From Desulfogranum japonicum DSM 18378 (GTDB lineage: Bacteria; Desulfobacterota; Desulfobulbia; Desulfobulbales; Desulfobulbaceae), in NCBI RefSeq assembly GCF_000429945.1, contig NZ_AUCV01000013.1, forward strand, positions 62,001-126,000: DNA of 64,000 bases. Direction: 5' to 3'. Of this stretch, positions 7,852 to 18,437 are shown in pieces. Within the stretch, counting starts at the first letter, position 1, and the number at the start of each line of letters is the position of its first letter. The notes under the pieces were generated by a model. The model was not told the DNA's origin. It searched no databases and saw nothing but the letters and a program-made list of their open reading frames with translations. The position numbers and the translations under genes were made by a program.

Positions 7852-9118
7852 TCTTCTTGTTTTCAGTGTTATCGTAAAGGATAACGGGATATTCCCCAGA
7901 TGTTATAACCTGTTCATTGATAACACATTCTGAAGCGTTTTCATCGGAAGGCAGTTCATACATAACTTCCAGCATAGCTTCTTCCATGACGGACCGCAGG
8001 CCACGTGCTCCTGATTTCCGTTCAAGGGCTTTCTTGGCAATAGCATTCAATGCCCCTTCCGTGAATCTGAGAGTGATCCCTTCATACTCAAAAAGCTTTT
8101 GATACTGCTTTGTTAGAGCATTTTTCGGTTCTTTGAGGATTCTGATAAGATCCTCCTCCATCAATTCTTCCATGGTGGCTATGACAGGTAAACGCCCAAC
8201 CAACTCGGGTATAAGACCAAATTTCAACAAATCTTCAGGCTGTATACTTGCCAGTGTTTCACCAATGGATTTATTGCTGTCACTTATCACTTTGGCCCCA
8301 AAGCCTATAGCCTTCGTGCCAGTACGACGTTTAATGACAGATTCAAGGCCAACAAATGCTCCGCCAACAATAAAAAGAATATTAGTGGTATCAATACGCA
8401 CCAACTCCTGCTGAGGATGTTTTCGTCCACCTTTTGGGGGTACAGAGGCAACTGTTCCTTCAATAATCTTTAACAACGCCTGCTGAACACCTTCGCCCGA
8501 CACATCCCTGGTCAAAGAAGCAGAATCAGACTTACGGGCAATTTTATCAATTTCATCGATATAAATGATACCCCGTTCAGCCTGTTCGATGTCATAATCT
8601 GCAGCCTGCAGGAGACTGACCAGAATATTTTCGACATCATCACCAACATACCCAGCCTCTGTCAATGTGGTGGCATCGGCAATGGTAAACGGCACTTTAA
8701 GAATCCTTGCCAAGGTCTGAGCTACCAGCGTTTTCCCGCTGCCAGTGGGGCCGATAAGAATGATGTTGGACTTTTGCAACTCCACATCATCCTCAGGTCC
8801 GTTTGGCTTGCCGTTTATTCGCTTGTAATGATTATGTACAGCTACCGATAAAACCCTTTTTGCAAGACTCTGACCGATAACATAGTCATCCAGGTGTTGC
8901 TTAATCTCTTTTGGTTTGAGTAGTACCTCCTCTTCCCCGCCAATGGTATTTTCCGAATTATTTGCTGAATCCAGAATTATCTCATTGCAAAGATCAATAC
9001 ATTCATCGCAGATATATACATTGGGTCCGGCAATCAGTTTTCCGACCTCTTCCTGGGATTTTCCACAGAAGGAACAGGTACAGGAAACGCCATGATCATC
9101 ATGGAACTCATCACTCAC
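7844..9118 (-). CDS. clpX: ATP-dependent Clp protease, ATPase subunit ClpX
   Basis: 424 residues. The N-terminal zinc-binding domain uses Cys15, Cys18, Cys37 and Cys40. Walker A is GPTGSGKT at 123-130, Walker B IIYIDE at 184-189, and the sensor and arginine-finger region is normal. It unfolds substrates and feeds them to ClpP, and also acts alone as a chaperone. The GTG start at 9118 shares its G with the TAG stop of clpP, so the two genes overlap by one base and are certainly cotranscribed. The length is typical. Confidence 0.97.
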   Translation of the reverse strand: MSDEFHDDHGVSCTCSFCGKSQEEVGKLIAGPNVYICDECIDLCNEIILDSANNSENTIGGEEEVLLKPKEIKQHLDDYVIGQSLAKRVLSVAVHNHYKRINGKPNGPEDDVELQKSNIILIGPTGSGKTLVAQTLARILKVPFTIADATTLTEAGYVGDDVENILVSLLQAADYDIEQAERGIIYIDEIDKIARKSDSASLTRDVSGEGVQQALLKIIEGTVASVPPKGGRKHPQQELVRIDTTNILFIVGGAFVGLESVIKRRTGTKAIGFGAKVISDSNKSIGETLASIQPEDLLKFGLIPELVGRLPVIATMEELMEEDLIRILKEPKNALTKQYQKLFEYEGITLRFTEGALNAIAKKALERKSGARGLRSVMEEAMLEVMYELPSDENASECVINEQVITSGEYPVILYDNTENKKSA

Positions 9119-9723
9119 TATTCTTTCTCCCCGTCGAGGTCTTCCCGACTGGTCAATACCTTATCAATCAAGCCATACTTCTGAGCTTCTTCAGCACTCA
9201 TGAAGTTATCACGCTCTGTATCAGTCTCAATTTTCTTTAGGCTTTTTCCTGTGTGTTGCGAAAGAATCGTATTGAGATCTTTGCGCATCCGCAGGATCTC
9301 TTTTGCATGGATTTCGATATCAGTTGCCTGCCCCTGAAATCCACCCATGGGCTGGTGGATCATGATACGGGAATTGGGCAGAGCAAACCGTTTTCCTTTG
9401 GCACCGGCTGCCAAAAGAAAAGCTCCCATGGATGCTGCCTGCCCCATACAGAGGGTAGCAACATCACTACGGATATACTGCATGGTATCATAAATGGCCA
9501 TACCTGCAGTCACTGAACCACCAGGAGAATTGATATAAAAGGTGATATCCTTATCAGGATCATCTGCCTCAAGAAAAAGGAGCTGGGCTATCACCAGACT
9601 GGCGATATCATCATTGACCTGGGTCCCCAGGAAAATGATACGCTCCTTCAAGAGGCGGGAATAAATATCAAAAGCCCTTTCTCCGCGAGGACTCTGTTCA
9701 ACAACCATTGGAACCAGGTTCAT
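9118..9723 (-). CDS. clpP: ATP-dependent Clp protease, proteolytic subunit ClpP
   Basis: 201 residues with the classic serine-protease triad Ser98 (GQAASMGAF), His123 (HQPMGG) and Asp172. It forms the double-heptamer barrel that partners ClpX. The ATG at 9723 is preceded by GGAGAG. About 50 bp separates it from tig upstream, and it overlaps clpX by one base. The N-terminal propeptide is short, as in many deltaproteobacteria. Confidence 0.97.
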   Translation of the reverse strand: MNLVPMVVEQSPRGERAFDIYSRLLKERIIFLGTQVNDDIASLVIAQLLFLEADDPDKDITFYINSPGGSVTAGMAIYDTMQYIRSDVATLCMGQAASMGAFLLAAGAKGKRFALPNSRIMIHQPMGGFQGQATDIEIHAKEILRMRKDLNTILSQHTGKSLKKIETDTERDNFMSAEEAQKYGLIDKVLTSREDLDGEKE

Positions 9724-9773
9724 ATGGTTCTCTCCATCATGCTCTGATAAACTGGTTTAACCCTTCCAGGTAT

Positions 9774-11102
9774 TTACTTTTCTACAGTTTCTTCAGACTG
9801 CTCTTCCTTGACCTCTTCAACTTCGATCATATTGGCAGCATCACGGAGAAACTGGAGAATTTTTTCATTCAACAATTCGTTCATAAAAGGAAGGATCTCT
9901 TCTCTGCGCTTAAAGTACCCTTTAACCTGATCAACGGTCATCCGGTATTCGTCGGCAATTCGCTTATATCCACGGTCGATATCTTCATCGGCGAGTTTGA
10001 TTTCTTCCACTTCCGCTATCTTTTTCAGCAGAAAATCGCCTTTAACCCGTTTTTCGGCAACGTCACGATTACTCATTGCCAGTTCTTCAAGATTTATACC
10101 TGCAGACTCAAATGTCAATCCACTACGCTTCAAATTTTCTTCGGCCTGCTTGAGCATTTCCTGAATTTCATACTTCACGAGACGCTCTGGCACCTCAAAA
10201 TCATTGAGTTCAATGAGCTTCAGCATGATCCGGTCATCCAGATCCCCCTGCAGGGTGGCTTCTTTCTCCTGCTGGATTTTAGAGCGGATATCGTTTTTCA
10301 AATCCTCCAGGGTTGCAAATTTTTCATCCACATCCTTGGCAAATTCATCATCCAGTTCAGGTTTCAGTCGGACTTTGACATCCTTGACATCAACCTTGAA
10401 TTCAATTTTTTTACCTCTAATCAAAGGGTTAGGATAATCAGCAGGGAAATCAACCTCATAAAGAGTCTTATCGTCTTTTTTCAGACCAAGCAGTTTTTTC
10501 TCAAAATCTTCGCCAAGCTTATTAGATCCCACATCTACAGAATAATTTTCGTTCTGCACCTGGGGCATAGCCTCGCCTTCGTGAAATCCCTGAAAATCGA
10601 CCACGGCGATATCATCCAGAGCGATTTCGTGCCCTTCTTCAGCTGTCTGAATAGGAGCCTGGGCTTTCTGCAACTGAAACAATTCCCGCTCAACCTCTAC
10701 ATCAGAAACGGAGGTTACCGGTTTTTCAATCTCGAGTCCCTTGTACTCTTTCAAATTAATTTCAGGGCGAATATCGACCATGGCAACATAAGAGAAAGCA
10801 CCTTCAGCAGAAAAATTATGCTCTACTATTTCAGGATGCACAACGGGTTCAATACCTTCCTTCTCAATGGCATCAAAATAGCTTTCCTGAACGAGTTTTT
10901 CGCCTACTTCAGCCTGAACCTGATCTTTATAATTTTTTTCAAGTACGGTTTTAGGCACCTTTCCTCGACGAAACCCTTTGATTTTTACGTCTTTGTTCAG
11001 CTTATTATACGCTTTATCAAGTTTTTTCTGAACAGTTTCCTGAGGCAGGGTAATAGTAATTTTTCTTGTCAGATCACTGACGTTTTCAACTACGATATCC
11101 AT
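9774..11102 (-). CDS. tig: Trigger factor, ribosome-associated chaperone
   Basis: 442 residues. The ribosome-docking signature GFRRGKVP is at 43-50 in the N-terminal domain. The FKBP-type prolyl isomerase domain occupies roughly 150-245, and the C-terminal helical cradle ends in an acidic tail rich in Glu. It binds nascent chains at the ribosomal exit tunnel. The ATG at 11102 follows AAGGAAC. It is first gene of the clp-lon run. The tRNA-Leu gene upstream has its own terminator, so tig probably has a separate promoter in 11103-11263. Confidence 0.97.
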   Translation of the reverse strand: MDIVVENVSDLTRKITITLPQETVQKKLDKAYNKLNKDVKIKGFRRGKVPKTVLEKNYKDQVQAEVGEKLVQESYFDAIEKEGIEPVVHPEIVEHNFSAEGAFSYVAMVDIRPEINLKEYKGLEIEKPVTSVSDVEVERELFQLQKAQAPIQTAEEGHEIALDDIAVVDFQGFHEGEAMPQVQNENYSVDVGSNKLGEDFEKKLLGLKKDDKTLYEVDFPADYPNPLIRGKKIEFKVDVKDVKVRLKPELDDEFAKDVDEKFATLEDLKNDIRSKIQQEKEATLQGDLDDRIMLKLIELNDFEVPERLVKYEIQEMLKQAEENLKRSGLTFESAGINLEELAMSNRDVAEKRVKGDFLLKKIAEVEEIKLADEDIDRGYKRIADEYRMTVDQVKGYFKRREEILPFMNELLNEKILQFLRDAANMIEVEEVKEEQSEETVEK

Positions 11103-11263
11103 TGACTGAAGTTCCTTTGTGATCCTGGAGATACGAATAGGTCAGGGTTGTTGGTTAGAGCGCTTGAATACTATTTTGGCCGGATTTCCCGGTCGCTGCT
11201 TTTCAGTACGCGTGACAAAGACAGCCTCGAGAGGGATATGTTCCGTCTGCTGAATGGTGTCAG

Positions 11264-11290
11264 AAAAAAAAGGTGTCTTGAAAACCTTTT
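11264..11290 (-). terminator. Terminator after tRNA-Leu
   Basis: On the minus strand AAAGGT and ACCTTT flank a nine-base loop and lead into eight T. It lies about 43 bases downstream of the tRNA-Leu 3' end and before tig. Confidence 0.75.
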
Positions 11291-11332
11291 CCCGCCCTTT
11301 GCCTGCTGCATACGATAAGCGGATACATTTCC

Positions 11333-11418
11333 TGGTGCGAAAGGGGGGAGTCGAACCCCCACAAGCAAAGCTCGCTAGATCCTAAGTCTAGTGCGTCTAC
11401 CAGTTCCGCCACTTTCGC
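11333..11418 (-). tRNA. tRNA-Leu (TAG)
   Basis: 86 nt with encoded CCA and a long variable arm, as expected for a class II tRNA. The acceptor stem is GCGAAAG with CTTTCGC. Anticodon loop CTTAGGA gives TAG, reading CUA leucine codons. Confidence 0.95.
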
Positions 11419-11660
11419 AACTTTATAACAAATACTTTGAAATCTCGGCAAGTTACCTTGCCATGATTACACCTACAACTACACTATTGACATCTTTTGC
11501 TCTATATTCGAACTCAATTCCCTGCCTCGGTATACAATGGACAGAGATAATTTCGCGCTATAGAGAATCAATGTCAGGCCAGACACTATATAATAACTCA
11601 TATGCTGATGTCAATCGCTATCAACAAGACTCGCAAAAACAACTGCTACTGCGAGCAGAA

Positions 11661-12842
11661 TTACCTCCCTTCCGATGCCTGAGAAGTTTCACCTTTTACG
11701 ATATAATAGATTCCTAGCCAAGTCATCGACATCACACCGGTTGCAATGGCATAGAAAGACCACTGCATACCGACTGCATCGGAGGTAATACCGGCAATCA
11801 TTGCGCCTGTAAAAACGCCTGCGCTCATGGCGAGATTAAACACACCCATCATTGTTCCGTGACCATAATGTTTGCGTCCCTCTTCGGTGGCGTAGGCTCC
11901 AAGGACCGGCCAGATAATTGCTTCCCCGCATCCCAATAACATATACAAGGCAAACATATGGCTCAGTTGTGTGCCATGGGGAATACAAACCAGCAACAAT
12001 GCCATGGACAAGCTACCGATGAAAAGAAGTATGGTCTTGTTGTACCGGTCTGTCAACTTACCAAACGGAATCTGCAGGACAGCGTTGACTAGTGTCCGGC
12101 AAGCAATAACCAACCCAACATGCAAACCTGTTGACGTCTCCCACCGCGACATGAGTATGGGAAGAAACGCCATGGTTGGAACCATCATTGTCATTGTAGC
12201 ATACCTGGCAAGAAGAATTCCACGGGTCCTTTTACGAGTTAACATGGCACCTATATTCTCGAAAATTCCGGGCCGCTGCACCTTATCTGTCGGCACATTT
12301 GCAGGCATGTACCACAACACCAGCAAAAATGCGCAAAAACTCAGCGATGCCATACTGTAAAAAACAGAAGTATATCCCCAGGTATCAAAAAATACTCCCC
12401 CCAGTATAGGCCCGCACCCAATACCGCAAAAGATAGAGATATTCAGGTAACTCATGTAGCGCCCTTCATGGCCGGTCGGAGCAAGATAACTCATGTACGC
12501 CATTCCAATGGGAACAATCATTGCCGAGCCGACTCCATGCAGCAACCTGATGACAACCAGAGAACTCACATCAGGAGCCAAAGGTATGAGCAAGCCAACA
12601 ATTGCATAGATTATCAGACCGGCAATAAGGAATTCTTTCCGCCCGTGCCTGTCAGAAAGAGCTCCAACCAAGGGCTGCAGTAAACCTCTACTCACCGAAA
12701 ATGCTGCTACAATCAGACCAAGCCCGAAACCGCTGGCTCCAAGTTGTGTGGCAAATAGCGGCAACACAGGGATAACTATGCCCACTCCAAGTAAAGCAAT
12801 AAATACCGCAAACAGGACGGTAACAAAAATTTTCCTGTGCAT
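11661..12842 (-). CDS. MFS transporter, drug:H+ antiporter type
   Basis: 393 residues with twelve hydrophobic segments. The loop 2-3 signature GALSDRHGRKEFL lies near residues 60-72, and RLLHGVGSAMIVPIGMAYM (about 98-116) fits helix 4 and motif C-like glycine spacing of the 12-TMS DHA1 efflux family. The ATG at 12842 has an excellent GGAGGTGTA site. It is followed 148 bp upstream by the RND pump gene on the same strand, so efflux genes are clustered here, though with separate translation starts. Substrate unknown. Confidence 0.85.
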   Translation of the reverse strand: MHRKIFVTVLFAVFIALLGVGIVIPVLPLFATQLGASGFGLGLIVAAFSVSRGLLQPLVGALSDRHGRKEFLIAGLIIYAIVGLLIPLAPDVSSLVVIRLLHGVGSAMIVPIGMAYMSYLAPTGHEGRYMSYLNISIFCGIGCGPILGGVFFDTWGYTSVFYSMASLSFCAFLLVLWYMPANVPTDKVQRPGIFENIGAMLTRKRTRGILLARYATMTMMVPTMAFLPILMSRWETSTGLHVGLVIACRTLVNAVLQIPFGKLTDRYNKTILLFIGSLSMALLLVCIPHGTQLSHMFALYMLLGCGEAIIWPVLGAYATEEGRKHYGHGTMMGVFNLAMSAGVFTGAMIAGITSDAVGMQWSFYAIATGVMSMTWLGIYYIVKGETSQASEGR

Positions 12843-12990
12843 TACACCTCCAGCCAGAGGCCCAAAAGAGCTAAGCGGCTTCTGCTTCTGCCTCCCTTCA
12901 CATCCCCACAGAAAGAGGATACTTTTTTCACAGCACGTATCTGCAACAAGATAGCAACTTGAGTGAAGTAACTGTTTTGGCAGTCACCTT

Positions 12991-15900
12991 TCATTCAAGT
13001 TTCCTCTGTCTGAATTGCACAAACCATTCAATGCAGTGTTTTTGCATATAGTAAAGGGTAGGAACGACTATCAGGGTAAGAAAAGTAGCCACAATCAAAC
13101 CGAAGATGACAACTACAGCCATGGAGCGCCACCACTGACTTGATTCACTCACCCAGGAAACAGCCATCTCATGGAAGTCAAATGATATACCTGTAACCAT
13201 GGGAATCAATCCAAGGATCGTTGTTATTGCGGTCAGAATAACTGGACGCAAGCGTGTCGCCCCAGCAGCTATAACAGCCTCGCGAAGTTCATATCCCCTC
13301 TCAAGCAGTTTATTTGTATAATCAATGAGAACTATGGCATTATTAACTACTACGCCAGCCAGCGATATGACGCCGACCCCTGTCATGATAATTCCAAAAG
13401 GCTGCCTGAAGAGCATGAGTCCGAGAAAAGCTCCACCCAGCGACAGGATGACAGAACTCATAATGATAAATGGCTGGCCCACGGAATTAAACATGGCAAC
13501 CAGGATAAGGAAAATCAATAACAGGGCAATGATAAAAGCCTTGGAAAGAAACGCTTCCGACTCCTGTTGGAACTCAAATTCTCCTGTAAATTTGATACTA
13601 TATCCTGAAGGCAAGGTAAAGGTATTCAAAAATTCCTCAGCTTTCTCCCTTGCTACAGGACCGGTTATCTGCGTTTCATCCACATTTGCCTTTACTGTAA
13701 CGACCCGCTCGTTGTTGATGCGGGTAATATCACCGATGGAACCTGTGAAACTGAAAGTCGCTAATGTTGAGAGCGGGACAAGTTTACCGGATGGTGTAGG
13801 AATGATCATTTCCTTCAAGACATCAACAACCTTTCTATCCCATTCACCAAGCTGAACAGTAATATCGTAATCATCGCTGCCTTCTCTGTATGAAGACACA
13901 TCCAGGCCGTTATATGCGGTTTTCAGGGCAAAACCGATATCATCAGTGGTTAAACCAAACAAAGCAGCCTTTTGGCGATCAACCACCATTTTCACCGAAG
14001 GAATTCCTTCGCTGAAATCGTCACGAATGTCTTTGACATGGGGCATATCGGCAAGGACATTTTTAACTTTTTTGGCAAGAGCTCCAAGCACCTGAAAATT
14101 ATCACCTGCAATTTCGATGTTAATGGGAGCACCGGTGGGCGGACCTTCTTCTTCCATGGCAATGGTAATTTTAGCTCCCGGAATGCCCGCGACTCGTTCA
14201 CGAATATCGTCCAGGGTTTCAAGAGAGGAGCGCTTACGATCTTTCAGGTCCAGAAATCGAATACCAATATGATTTGGTAGATTAGAGTCAAAAGCAGAGC
14301 CAGGCCCGGCGGACACAACTCCTTTCATGTAGATGTTTTTTATATTTTCCAGATCACTGGGACTGACATAGGTATTACCTGATGCATCGGTGAATTCCTT
14401 TGAGGACATTGCCTGCAGATATTCCGCCTCAGTAAATTCATGAAAAATATTGCCACCATACCCAGCTCCGGCAATGGCCATTTCCGTGCGCATGAGCACC
14501 CGGTCGATATATTCCAGATCGGCACCTTCCGGCATCTCCACATTTACATACATCCCTTTAGGATCAATTTCAGGGAAAAACTCAACAGGCTTTTCCAAAC
14601 CGATGACAAGCAACCACCCCTGAATCATTACTACAAGAATTGTGCACGATATCAATATGACGGCTATTGGACTTGACAGCGCTGCTCCAAGTTGCTGAGC
14701 ATAAAACCTGTACAATGGATGCTCTAGGGAGACAGGTTCTTCAAAGTTGTCTCCTTTTGTCTTTACAGGAACCACGCCCTTCACTTTGATAAAAAGTGAA
14801 GCCAGGGCCGGATTAATAACCAGAGCTACAAAAAGACTGGATGACAGGGTAACGATGAGGGTTAGAGGCAAATAACTCATAAACTCCCCCATAATTCCAG
14901 GCCAGAAGAGCATTGGTGAAAATGCTGCCAGAGTTGTCAATGTACTGCCGATAACAGGATACGCCACCTCTGAAGTGGCCTTCATAGCTGCTTCTACCCT
15001 CGTAGCACCCTGCTCCATAAAACGATAAATATTTTCGATAATAACAATGGCATTATCTACCAACATCCCCAAGGCAAGGGTCAGGCTGAACAGTACCACC
15101 ATGTTCAGCGTTACTCCCATTACATAGAGAACAATAAAGGACAGGAGCATAGAAAAGGGGATGGCTGCGCTGACGAGCAGGGCATTCCGCATACCCATGG
15201 CAAAGAAAATAACCACCACTACCAACACCAGGCCGGAAAGAATATTGTTTTCCAGGTCTGCGACCATCAAATCGATATCCTTGGCCTTATCCATCACTTT
15301 GGTTACGGCTGTTCCCAAAGGCCAGGTCTGCTGCCGTTTGGCGATGATCTCGTCAACGGCATCACTGATAGCTATAATATTTTCCCCTGACCGCTTTTTA
15401 ACAGCTATGTTTACAGAACTCCGCCCATCGAGCCTGGCACGGCTGTCTTCCTCCTTGAAGCTGTCCACCACTTGAGCCACATCTTTGAGGTACACAGGAT
15501 GTCCATCGTGGGTGCCGACCACCAGCCAGTATATTTCTTCAGGGGTCTTAAATTCTCCAGGTACCCGTAGGAGAAAGCGTCCGGACCCCAGACGGAGAGC
15601 TCCGCCGGAGGTATTCTGATTTTCCTTTTGAACGACCTGTTGGAGAGTGCCGAAACTCAACCCGTAATAGCCCAGCTTTTCAGGAAACACCTCCACTCGG
15701 ATCTCTCTCTCTAGGCCTCCGGTGACGTCAACCTCCAGTACTCCTGGTATTCCTTCAATGTCATCTTCCAAGTCGTCGGCAATTTTTTTCAAACATGGCA
15801 ATCCGCAGGTGCCGGTGATAGAAAAAACTACAATGGGCATTTCTGAAAAGTTGACTTCAAAAACAGATGGATCCTCATCCAGGTCGGTGGGGAGGTCCCC

Positions 15901-16248
15901 CATGGCCTCATCCACCTTATCCTTGACATCCTGAAGCGCTTTGTCGATATCTGTTCCTGTGACAAACTCTACGTTGATGTTGGAACTGCCTTCAGTACTT
16001 AATGATTTTATTGTTTTTACACCATCCAGACCTTTGAGCTTTTTTTCAATCTCAATGGTCACAGAGGTTTCAATGTCTGTTGAAGAAACGCCTCGATAAC
16101 TGGTGGAAATAAACACATTGGGTATGGTTATATCCGGGTCAGACTCTCTTGGCAGAACCGAATAGCAATATGTACCAAAAACCACAATCAACATGGCCAG
16201 GACAAGTACGGTTATACTTTTAGTGACAGCTGTATCTGAAACAATCAT
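12991..16248 (-). CDS. RND efflux pump, AcrB/HAE1-like inner-membrane subunit
   Basis: 1085 residues, normal size. The layout is TM1 at about 8-28, a large periplasmic loop, TM2-6 near 335-550, a second large loop, then TM8-12 near 885-1070. The TM4 segment GMLVDNAIVIIENIY carries the two neighbouring acidic positions of proton-coupled RND pumps, and SLAGVVVNNAIVLIDY is its C-terminal counterpart. It works with the membrane fusion protein encoded immediately upstream, whose stop it overlaps by 4 bases (ATGA). No TolC-type outer-membrane gene or repressor is adjacent, so an outer-membrane partner must come from elsewhere. Substrate unknown. Confidence 0.93.
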   Translation of the reverse strand: MIVSDTAVTKSITVLVLAMLIVVFGTYCYSVLPRESDPDITIPNVFISTSYRGVSSTDIETSVTIEIEKKLKGLDGVKTIKSLSTEGSSNINVEFVTGTDIDKALQDVKDKVDEAMGDLPTDLDEDPSVFEVNFSEMPIVVFSITGTCGLPCLKKIADDLEDDIEGIPGVLEVDVTGGLEREIRVEVFPEKLGYYGLSFGTLQQVVQKENQNTSGGALRLGSGRFLLRVPGEFKTPEEIYWLVVGTHDGHPVYLKDVAQVVDSFKEEDSRARLDGRSSVNIAVKKRSGENIIAISDAVDEIIAKRQQTWPLGTAVTKVMDKAKDIDLMVADLENNILSGLVLVVVVIFFAMGMRNALLVSAAIPFSMLLSFIVLYVMGVTLNMVVLFSLTLALGMLVDNAIVIIENIYRFMEQGATRVEAAMKATSEVAYPVIGSTLTTLAAFSPMLFWPGIMGEFMSYLPLTLIVTLSSSLFVALVINPALASLFIKVKGVVPVKTKGDNFEEPVSLEHPLYRFYAQQLGAALSSPIAVILISCTILVVMIQGWLLVIGLEKPVEFFPEIDPKGMYVNVEMPEGADLEYIDRVLMRTEMAIAGAGYGGNIFHEFTEAEYLQAMSSKEFTDASGNTYVSPSDLENIKNIYMKGVVSAGPGSAFDSNLPNHIGIRFLDLKDRKRSSLETLDDIRERVAGIPGAKITIAMEEEGPPTGAPINIEIAGDNFQVLGALAKKVKNVLADMPHVKDIRDDFSEGIPSVKMVVDRQKAALFGLTTDDIGFALKTAYNGLDVSSYREGSDDYDITVQLGEWDRKVVDVLKEMIIPTPSGKLVPLSTLATFSFTGSIGDITRINNERVVTVKANVDETQITGPVAREKAEEFLNTFTLPSGYSIKFTGEFEFQQESEAFLSKAFIIALLLIFLILVAMFNSVGQPFIIMSSVILSLGGAFLGLMLFRQPFGIIMTGVGVISLAGVVVNNAIVLIDYTNKLLERGYELREAVIAAGATRLRPVILTAITTILGLIPMVTGISFDFHEMAVSWVSESSQWWRSMAVVVIFGLIVATFLTLIVVPTLYYMQKHCIEWFVQFRQRKLE

Positions 16249-17405
16249 AATACGCCCTGGCTAGGATCTGTGACAGTCTTGACGACATGTATCTTCTGGC
16301 CATCCTCGACATCTCTCTGCCCCTCAATGACCACCTTTTCTCCGGCCTCCAGTCCGGAGACGATCTGAACCTGCCACTTATCAATGACTCCGACTTCAAC
16401 ATGACGCCGGTGTACCATTCCATCCTTTTCCACATAAACAAACTGATCTTCTCCACGGGTTACTATGGAGTACAGAGGCACCATAATGGCATCTTCTATA
16501 TGACGCTTGACGACATGTGCACGAATAAACATGCCAGGTAAAATCTGGTTGTCAGAATTTGCAATCTGTAATTCCAGCCTATAAAGCAAGGCATTGCTTT
16601 CCGGTGCGGTGGAAAGAAAATGCGTTTTACCTTGAATTTGCCTTGATTGCAGGGCATCGATAGTCAAATTGACACTCTCCACACGACGCACGGCATCCAC
16701 ATCAGATTCGGGAATACCGACAACAGCCTTAACCCTGTCGATATCCAGAATCTGGCCGACGGGATCTCCCACACTGAGATAAACACCTATTTTGACATCA
16801 AGTCGATTAACAAATCCACCAATGGGGGCTGTTATCTCTGTACGGGAAAGCTGCAATTTAGCTCGAGCCAGCTCTGCCTTTGCTGTCAACAGATTGGTTT
16901 CTGCAGTTTCAAGATTAGCCGGCGATATCACCTTTTTTTTGATCATGGCCTGACTTCGCTCATACTCTGACAGTGCAAGCCTGTATGCGGCATCCGCCGC
17001 ATCTCTCGCAATGCGGTAATCGTCGGCTTCTATCCTGGCCAATGGTTGCCCGGCCAGGACTTTATCCCCTTCCTGCACTAAAACCTCGGTGACAGCACCA
17101 CTGATTTTGGCAAGCAGGTTCAATGAAGTCCATGCTTCAACGGTTCCCGGTAAATTGATTTTGTCATCTATCGATTCAGGATGCAGTTCCAGCAATATGG
17201 CATTGACCAATTGTTTCTGTTCCACATGTTCAGCCTTTTTTGCTGCAACAAGTTTTTCACTCTTATTCTTGATCGCCATACTAAACACAACAGCCAGAAG
17301 GATAAGCACAATGGACGTAATATATAACAGATGCAAACGCAAAATTTGCCTCTCTCCTGATTTCACCATCGTGTTTTCTTTTCCTGAAGGGCCTTCTCGT
17401 TTCAT
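16245..17405 (-). CDS. RND efflux membrane fusion protein (periplasmic adaptor)
   Basis: 386 residues. The N-terminal membrane anchor is at about 27-45. The first lipoyl-like half motif (VLVQEGDKVLAGQPLARIEA, about 115-134) is followed by a coiled-coil hairpin at 135-200, the second lipoyl half (APIGGFVNRLDVKIGVYLS), and a beta-barrel and membrane-proximal domain ending in TVTDPSQGVL. The ATG at 17405 follows GGAGATATAA. It joins the pump at 12991-16248 to an outer-membrane channel. It is the first gene of a two-gene operon with ATGA coupling, and divergent from pdxH. Confidence 0.93.
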   Translation of the reverse strand: MKREGPSGKENTMVKSGERQILRLHLLYITSIVLILLAVVFSMAIKNKSEKLVAAKKAEHVEQKQLVNAILLELHPESIDDKINLPGTVEAWTSLNLLAKISGAVTEVLVQEGDKVLAGQPLARIEADDYRIARDAADAAYRLALSEYERSQAMIKKKVISPANLETAETNLLTAKAELARAKLQLSRTEITAPIGGFVNRLDVKIGVYLSVGDPVGQILDIDRVKAVVGIPESDVDAVRRVESVNLTIDALQSRQIQGKTHFLSTAPESNALLYRLELQIANSDNQILPGMFIRAHVVKRHIEDAIMVPLYSIVTRGEDQFVYVEKDGMVHRRHVEVGVIDKWQVQIVSGLEAGEKVVIEGQRDVEDGQKIHVVKTVTDPSQGVL

Positions 17406-17784
17406 TTTATATCTCCGGGCAAAGCTCTCTATTGGCCTGATAATTCAGGTGTACGGAACTGCCTATTATTTTGAGGAGTGAAAAAACATTGGATAGCAAC
17501 GCAAACGATCCCAGGTTCTGTCCCCAGGCGCATATATGTAAAAACATGCACACTGCAGTACGACGAGTGTCGCTGCCACCCCTGTATTCACATCTGCTCT
17601 TTAGTACAGCCTATTGAAAGTGCAACTGAAAAAATCAAAAATTTCAGTTTGTCATACACCAGGCCTGATTTTTTATAGTTGGGATTTATGTTCATTGACC
17701 GGACGTCCCTTGTGATATAACTAATACAGAAGAGGCAACATGACTTAACGGGCAAACAGCCGTATACACATCATAACAATTACT
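17406..17784. other. Divergent promoter region, RND operon and pdxH
   Basis: About 380 bp with no credible gene. It must contain promoters for both flanking genes. For pdxH, TTGACC at 17695-17700 with TATAAC at 17716-17721 is the best candidate, although the 15-base spacer is short. No clear operator palindrome was found. Confidence 0.4.
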
Positions 17785-18423
17785 ATGGACATCCACTCGT
17801 TTCGAAAAGACTACAAGAGTCCGATTTTAAGGAAGGAATTCCTTGACCCAGACCCCATCAAACAATTTGAGTCCTGGTTTATGGAAGCCTGTGAAGCAAA
17901 TATTCGAGAACCAAATGCCATGAGCCTGGCCACAGTATCACCAGAGGGGAAGCCAAGCATCCGGACAGTACTGCTGAAAATATTTGATCACCGGGGCTTT
18001 GTATTTTTCACAAATTACAACAGCAGAAAAGCAAGACATATCAGCCACAATGCTCAGGTCAGCCTCCTGTTCCCCTGGATACCACTGGAACGACAGGTTG
18101 CAATAACGGGAACTGCCGCCAGAATATCCACTGTTGAATCAGCACGTTACTTTGCCACAAGACCACGGGAAAGTCAATTGGGAGCATGGATTTCCAACCA
18201 GAGTGCCCCCCTCTCATCCCGTGATATCCTCATGCTGCAGCTTGAAAAGGCCAAGCAACGGTTCCAGAAAGGCGAAATACCTTTACCGGATTTCTGGGGA
18301 GGATACAGGGTTGAGCCTGAAACAATTGAATTCTGGCAGGGACGGACAAGCCGCCTGCATGACCGTTTTTTATATTCAAAAACAGATAAAAACTCGTGGT
18401 CAATAACCAGACTCATGCCTTAG
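17785..18423 (+). CDS. pdxH: Pyridoxine/pyridoxamine 5'-phosphate oxidase
   Basis: 212 residues, typical for PdxH. This FMN enzyme oxidises pyridoxamine or pyridoxine 5'-phosphate to pyridoxal 5'-phosphate using oxygen. The family pattern is present: NAMSLATVSPEGKPSIRTVLLK in the FMN-binding barrel, FFTNYNSRKA, and the C-terminal signature FWQGRTSRLHDR with W-Q-G-R and the R-L-H-D-R segment that binds substrate and FMN. The start is ATG at 17785, with only a weak ribosome-binding site. The next gene starts 14 bases after its stop, so the two are probably cotranscribed. An oxygen-using enzyme suggests some oxygen tolerance or an alternative acceptor. Confidence 0.95.
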   Translation: MDIHSFRKDYKSPILRKEFLDPDPIKQFESWFMEACEANIREPNAMSLATVSPEGKPSIRTVLLKIFDHRGFVFFTNYNSRKARHISHNAQVSLLFPWIPLERQVAITGTAARISTVESARYFATRPRESQLGAWISNQSAPLSSRDILMLQLEKAKQRFQKGEIPLPDFWGGYRVEPETIEFWQGRTSRLHDRFLYSKTDKNSWSITRLMP

Positions 18424-18437
18424 AAGGAGCAAACGAG

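Noticed and set aside
9708-11105. A 465-residue plus-strand frame opposite tig
   Set aside because: It lies antisense to an unmistakable trigger factor gene and its Phe/Ile-rich translation is what the complement of a Glu/Lys-rich gene gives.
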